Shown in pieces: positions 5,263-8,037 of a stretch of DNA of 8,037 nt. Both the position numbers and the translations under genes were made by a program. Below the pieces are notes generated by a model. That model ran no database searches. It worked only from the letters and a program-made list of their open reading frames with translations, and was not told where the DNA came from. The number at the start of each line of letters is the position of its first letter. Position 1 is the stretch's first letter. This DNA comes from a bacterium BMS3Bbin02 (lineage in GTDB: Bacteria; Actinomycetota; Acidimicrobiia; Spongiisociales; UBA5794), in NCBI GenBank assembly GCA_002898115.1, contig BDTL01000112.1, positions 1 to 8,037 of the forward strand, written 5' to 3'.

Positions 5263-6252
5263 CTATGAGAAGGCCGGGCCCTTTGGACCGACACGTGCGA
5301 CCGCAGCCCACACGGTCTCGTAGTGGTCGCGGTCGAACGCATCGATGTGTGGGAGGATGAAATCCTCCCACGCTGAGCGCAGCGGGTCGCGTCGGTGGTT
5401 GTTGACGTGGAGGCCCGCCGGGAAACGATCGAGGACGCTCCGCAGCGACATCGGCGTCTCCACGCGGGTCCGAGCGTCGGAGGAGGTGAAGGATGCGTTG
5501 ACCTCAACAGCGAGCCGTGCAATAAGTGCGATGTATTCCTCGCCGAGGTTTCCATAGCGGCGCTTGAGCATGGCTGTGAGTTGATCCTCGTCCGGGAAAT
5601 CCTTCTCCCAAATGATCCAGCGGTCAGCGAAGGCTTTGTTGAGGGTCTGAGTGCCCGCATAGTCGCGCAGGTCTGTCGGGTTGAGGGTGCCGAACACGCG
5701 CACGTCGTCACGCAGACGTATCATCTCCCCGGTTGGTAGTTCCAGGGCGCGGTGTCGGTCGAGGAGACCGTGGAGAGCGAAAAGGGTTTCGGCTCCAGCG
5801 GCGTTCAGCTCAGACAGGTTGACCAACGCCGGCCCTCGGAGGGCACGGGTGATGTCGCCGTCTTCCCATCGACTCTCGGTGCCCCCCTTTCCGTCACCGT
5901 GGAGTTTCACCGATCCAATGAGGGTGATATCACGAACCTCGCCGGTCAGTGGAATGCGATAGTGCGGTACCTTTAGGAGGGCCGCGAACTGCTCAAGATC
6001 GTGATCCTTGCCGGTCCCCATATGACCGCGAAGCGCCAGGTGCAACGGGGTGTGGGCGAACGGACCCCGGCGCACCTGTTCGAGTTGTGCGAGTTTGTAG
6101 AGCATCCCGAGATCGACGTAGTCGGGGTCGGGGATCGGGATGTGTTCGAGGCGCAGATCGTAGTCTGGAAGAGCCGGGTCGACCTCGACTGTTGTGAGCT
6201 TGATGTCGGGTCCTTCGCCTGTCGGATGTGTGAACGTGACGACGTCGGTCAT
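5263..6252 (-). CDS. MoxR/CobS-like AAA+ ATPase with altered Walker motifs
   Basis: 329 aa, the length of CobS (ATPase subunit of aerobic cobaltochelatase) and of MoxR proteins that work with VWA partners as metal-insertion or remodelling chaperones. The best match I recall is CobS: GHMGTGKDHDLEQF (76-89) sits where CobS has a GYHGTGKS-type P-loop, and YAGTQTLNKAFADRW (198-212) matches the CobS segment around its arginine finger (Arg211 here). Sensor 1 is Asn191 in VFGTLNPT; sensor 2 is probably Arg271 in TPMSLRSVLDRF. Two changes stand out. The Walker A Ser/Thr after Lys82 is Asp83. The Walker B strand reads ALVNLSEL, with Ser147 in place of Asp and Glu148 kept. ATP hydrolysis may therefore be weak or lost. 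The ATG overlaps the upstream VWA stop as ATGA and has AAGGA 7 nt upstream, so the two are made together. No other cobaltochelatase or cobalamin gene is in the window, so the target is unknown. Confidence 0.9.
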   Translation of the reverse strand: MTDVVTFTHPTGEGPDIKLTTVEVDPALPDYDLRLEHIPIPDPDYVDLGMLYKLAQLEQVRRGPFAHTPLHLALRGHMGTGKDHDLEQFAALLKVPHYRIPLTGEVRDITLIGSVKLHGDGKGGTESRWEDGDITRALRGPALVNLSELNAAGAETLFALHGLLDRHRALELPTGEMIRLRDDVRVFGTLNPTDLRDYAGTQTLNKAFADRWIIWEKDFPDEDQLTAMLKRRYGNLGEEYIALIARLAVEVNASFTSSDARTRVETPMSLRSVLDRFPAGLHVNNHRRDPLRSAWEDFILPHIDAFDRDHYETVWAAVARVGPKGPAFS

Positions 6253-8024
6253 GCCGTGTTCCTTCTCTGTGGATCGTGGATGTCAGTAGCGGGAGCTTGG
6301 TGGGGTCGGTAGGCGCCAAGGTGCGCGAGCGTCGTGTGCAGCGACGATCGGACGCCGTCGACCATGGCCGCGGTGAGTTCCGACGGCTTTTCGACGACCT
6401 GGTGGCGCGCGTAGGTCGCCTGGACCGTGTCGTCGCCGATACCGATGCCGAGCACGGTCGTACCGCTCTGCTCGGTATGGGCGACGGTATCGGCGAGCGC
6501 CTGCACCGAACCTCGCGTCATGCCGTCAGCGAGGACGACGAGGATACGCGTTGATGTCCGGCGGGAGGCGAGCCTTTGGGCTGCGAAGGCGACGTTGAAC
6601 TCGTCCACATTTGCGGCCTTGTCGAACATCGAGATCGGTGGAGCATCATCTCGGTTCATACGGGCCTGACGCGCCGCATCAGAAGGTGCGGTCGCCATCC
6701 AGAACAACCCGGCAATGATGTCTTCGGACGCCCTCCACCTGTCATCGAACGATTTCACGAGGTAGTGGTTGACGGTCCGAGTAAGACGCTCGGCACTGGA
6801 ACCGTAGCTTCGTTTGAGTCCACCCGTAGCGCCGTGCCGTCGATCGGAAAAGCTAGCTTCAGAGTCGTCCTGTTTCGCGGCAAACGCCCGGTTGAAGATC
6901 GCAACCTCGAACTCGATTTGAAGCTCATCGCAAAGCTTCGCCAAGGTCCAGGCTCCAAGGGTCGCGGCAGCCAGTGCCCAAGCCGGTTGGTGGACGATCG
7001 TGCCGCGGTTCGGTTGCAACATGCTTGCGGAACCGTCGACGAGAAGGCTGACGGCATAGGAACGTTTTGTCGGGCGGTCGCGGCGCTCGAACATGCGTTG
7101 GTAGAGTCCCGCCCCGAGGAGGAGGGCAGCGTACGGTGAGAGATCACCGGCATCGAACCCGGATCGCAGACCACGTCGTTGATTCGCCAGGAACAGCGGG
7201 TACAGCTCGCCGGATATGCGCCGTTGTGCGACCTCCCACCGCTTGGCAGCAACAGCGAGTTGGGCGTGTCCGTCCGTGGCGAAAGCCTCGAAACGGTGCG
7301 GGAATCGGCTCATCACGACTTTGCCGCTCTGTCCGGTAGGCAGGAACACCGATGGTGACTCGGCGACCCGCACCAACTGGTCGCTCGCAGGGTCTCCGGC
7401 CTGATCGGCGTCACCGCGCAACCCATCCTTGGCGCTTACTGTCTGTGCTTGTCGGGTGTCTTCATATGACTCGATCGACGCCAGGGGAGGGGTGACGATC
7501 CGAACGGCGTCGACACTCTCGGAGATCGAATTCGCGTCCACCTCCTCCTTGAGTTTCTTCGCGGTCGCAGACTGACCTCCTTCGTCGTCCTGGACGAGGC
7601 GGTGGAGTTTTGCGACGTGGAGTAGTTTGATGGCCAATCCGCCGACTGTCCACGGATCGTCGACGCTTGTGACGTCGTCGAGGAACGGCTGGGCGTCATC
7701 GAGGGCTCCGGCGACGTGCGGCGCGACCCGGCGTTGGATCTCGTCTTTGGTGACGTATCCACCGACAATCAGGAAGCAACTGAGAGCGTATTGTCCGAGT
7801 GGTCGGGCGTTAGCCAACGCCTCCGGGGCCGCGGAACGGTAGAGGTCGCGGAGAACAGATCTGGCGCCCTCAAACGCATCGAAGAACTGAAACTCCTGGC
7901 GGGCGTCTTCAAGGGACAGAAAGAGGGCCTCACCGACAGCACCTGCAGCCTCGTGGAGAGCATCTACCAGCGAGACGGCTATCGGTCCGGTTGCGACGGC
8001 CGGGCTTTCGATATCGTCGGTCAC
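6249..8024 (-). CDS. VWA-domain protein, CobT-like partner of the AAA+ protein
   Basis: 591 aa. The C-terminal third or so (about 321-565) is a von Willebrand factor A domain of the CobT type. SYAVSLLVDGSASM (322-335) carries the MIDAS DxSxS (Asp330, Ser332, Ser334), RILVVLADG (493-501) supplies the later Asp500, and TTVLGIGIGDD (522-532) is the usual late strand. The stretch between the MIDAS and Asp500 is long (about 170 residues) and includes MFDKAANVDEFNVAFAAQRL, which matches the helical insert position in CobT. Residues 1-170 are mostly helical and not recognised. Residues 170-225 are acidic, low in hydrophobics and probably a linker. No signal peptide or membrane segment, so it is likely cytoplasmic. 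VWA proteins of this class bind metal and hand substrates to a MoxR/CobS ring. The GTG at 8024 is supported by GAGGA (8032-8036) 7 nt upstream. The stop overlaps the AAA+ start (ATGA). Its true substrate is unknown. Confidence 0.9.
   Translation of the reverse strand: MTDDIESPAVATGPIAVSLVDALHEAAGAVGEALFLSLEDARQEFQFFDAFEGARSVLRDLYRSAAPEALANARPLGQYALSCFLIVGGYVTKDEIQRRVAPHVAGALDDAQPFLDDVTSVDDPWTVGGLAIKLLHVAKLHRLVQDDEGGQSATAKKLKEEVDANSISESVDAVRIVTPPLASIESYEDTRQAQTVSAKDGLRGDADQAGDPASDQLVRVAESPSVFLPTGQSGKVVMSRFPHRFEAFATDGHAQLAVAAKRWEVAQRRISGELYPLFLANQRRGLRSGFDAGDLSPYAALLLGAGLYQRMFERRDRPTKRSYAVSLLVDGSASMLQPNRGTIVHQPAWALAAATLGAWTLAKLCDELQIEFEVAIFNRAFAAKQDDSEASFSDRRHGATGGLKRSYGSSAERLTRTVNHYLVKSFDDRWRASEDIIAGLFWMATAPSDAARQARMNRDDAPPISMFDKAANVDEFNVAFAAQRLASRRTSTRILVVLADGMTRGSVQALADTVAHTEQSGTTVLGIGIGDDTVQATYARHQVVEKPSELTAAMVDGVRSSLHTTLAHLGAYRPHQAPATDIHDPQRRNTA
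6260..6267 (-). promoter_or_regulatory. Ribosome binding site of the AAA+ gene inside the VWA gene
   Basis: GAGAAGGA on the minus strand lies 7 nt before the ATG at 6252, within the last codons of the upstream VWA gene. It allows re-initiation at the ATGA overlap. Confidence 0.65.
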
Positions 8025-8031
8025 AACAGTA

Positions 8032-8036
8032 TCCTC
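8032..8036 (-). promoter_or_regulatory. Ribosome binding site supporting the GTG start of the VWA gene
   Basis: GAGGA on the minus strand with a 7-nt spacer to the GTG at 8024. A true ribosome site right at the window edge, rather than a longer open frame, sets this start. Confidence 0.65.
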
Positions 8037-8037
8037 G

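Noticed and set aside
4699..5268. 189-aa plus-strand open frame
   Set aside because: Antisense to yajQ, which is complete and unmistakable.
6576..7139. 187-aa plus-strand open frame and the overlapping 165-aa minus-strand frame (6755-7252)
   Set aside because: Both lie within the VWA gene, whose frame contains the MIDAS motif; neither has recognisable content.

Overview
The window is dense, high-GC bacterial DNA with almost no spare sequence. Seven protein genes are supported. The gene set points to an actinobacterium: an Lhr-type helicase, a TIGR03084 (DinB / mycothiol-dependent isomerase-like) protein, YajQ and a long LOG-family protein, with GTG starts and possible leaderless promoters. 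Acidimicrobiia or a relative is my guess, but no rRNA or other marker confirms it. No tRNA, rRNA, CRISPR array, IS element or phage gene was recognised.

Left edge (1-1784, minus strand): the N-terminal 594 codons of a large Lhr superfamily 2 helicase. Its C-terminal part lies outside the window. A 269-bp divergent intergenic region (1785-2053) follows. It carries two identical 24-bp direct repeats 57 bp apart, and the first is half of a perfect 10-bp-stem hairpin. On its other side a plus-strand gene (2054-2731) encodes an unnamed protein with a recognisable PD-(D/E)XK nuclease-like signature. It converges with the next block with only 21 bp between stop codons.

Right part (2753-8024, all minus strand), in order of transcription: a VWA-domain protein (8024-6249), a MoxR/CobS-like AAA+ protein (6252-5263), YajQ (5199-4714), a LOG-family nucleotide phosphoribohydrolase-like protein (4659-3574) and a TIGR03084 metal-binding protein (3517-2753). 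The first two overlap by ATGA and form a translationally coupled pair resembling CobT/CobS. The remaining gaps are 54-63 bp. yajQ and the TIGR03084 gene each have a TAnnnT -10-like hexamer close to the start codon, so the block may hold several transcription units rather than one operon.

The most interesting points are these. The AAA+ partner has lost both the Walker A Ser/Thr (Asp instead) and the Walker B Asp (Ser instead), while keeping the Lys, the Glu, sensor 1 and the arginine finger. The paired repeat and hairpin element sits between lhr and the nuclease-like gene. That helicase and nuclease-like gene are themselves divergently arranged. A TAnnnT hexamer lies exactly 6 nt before the ATG of both lhr and yajQ, which suggests leaderless transcripts.
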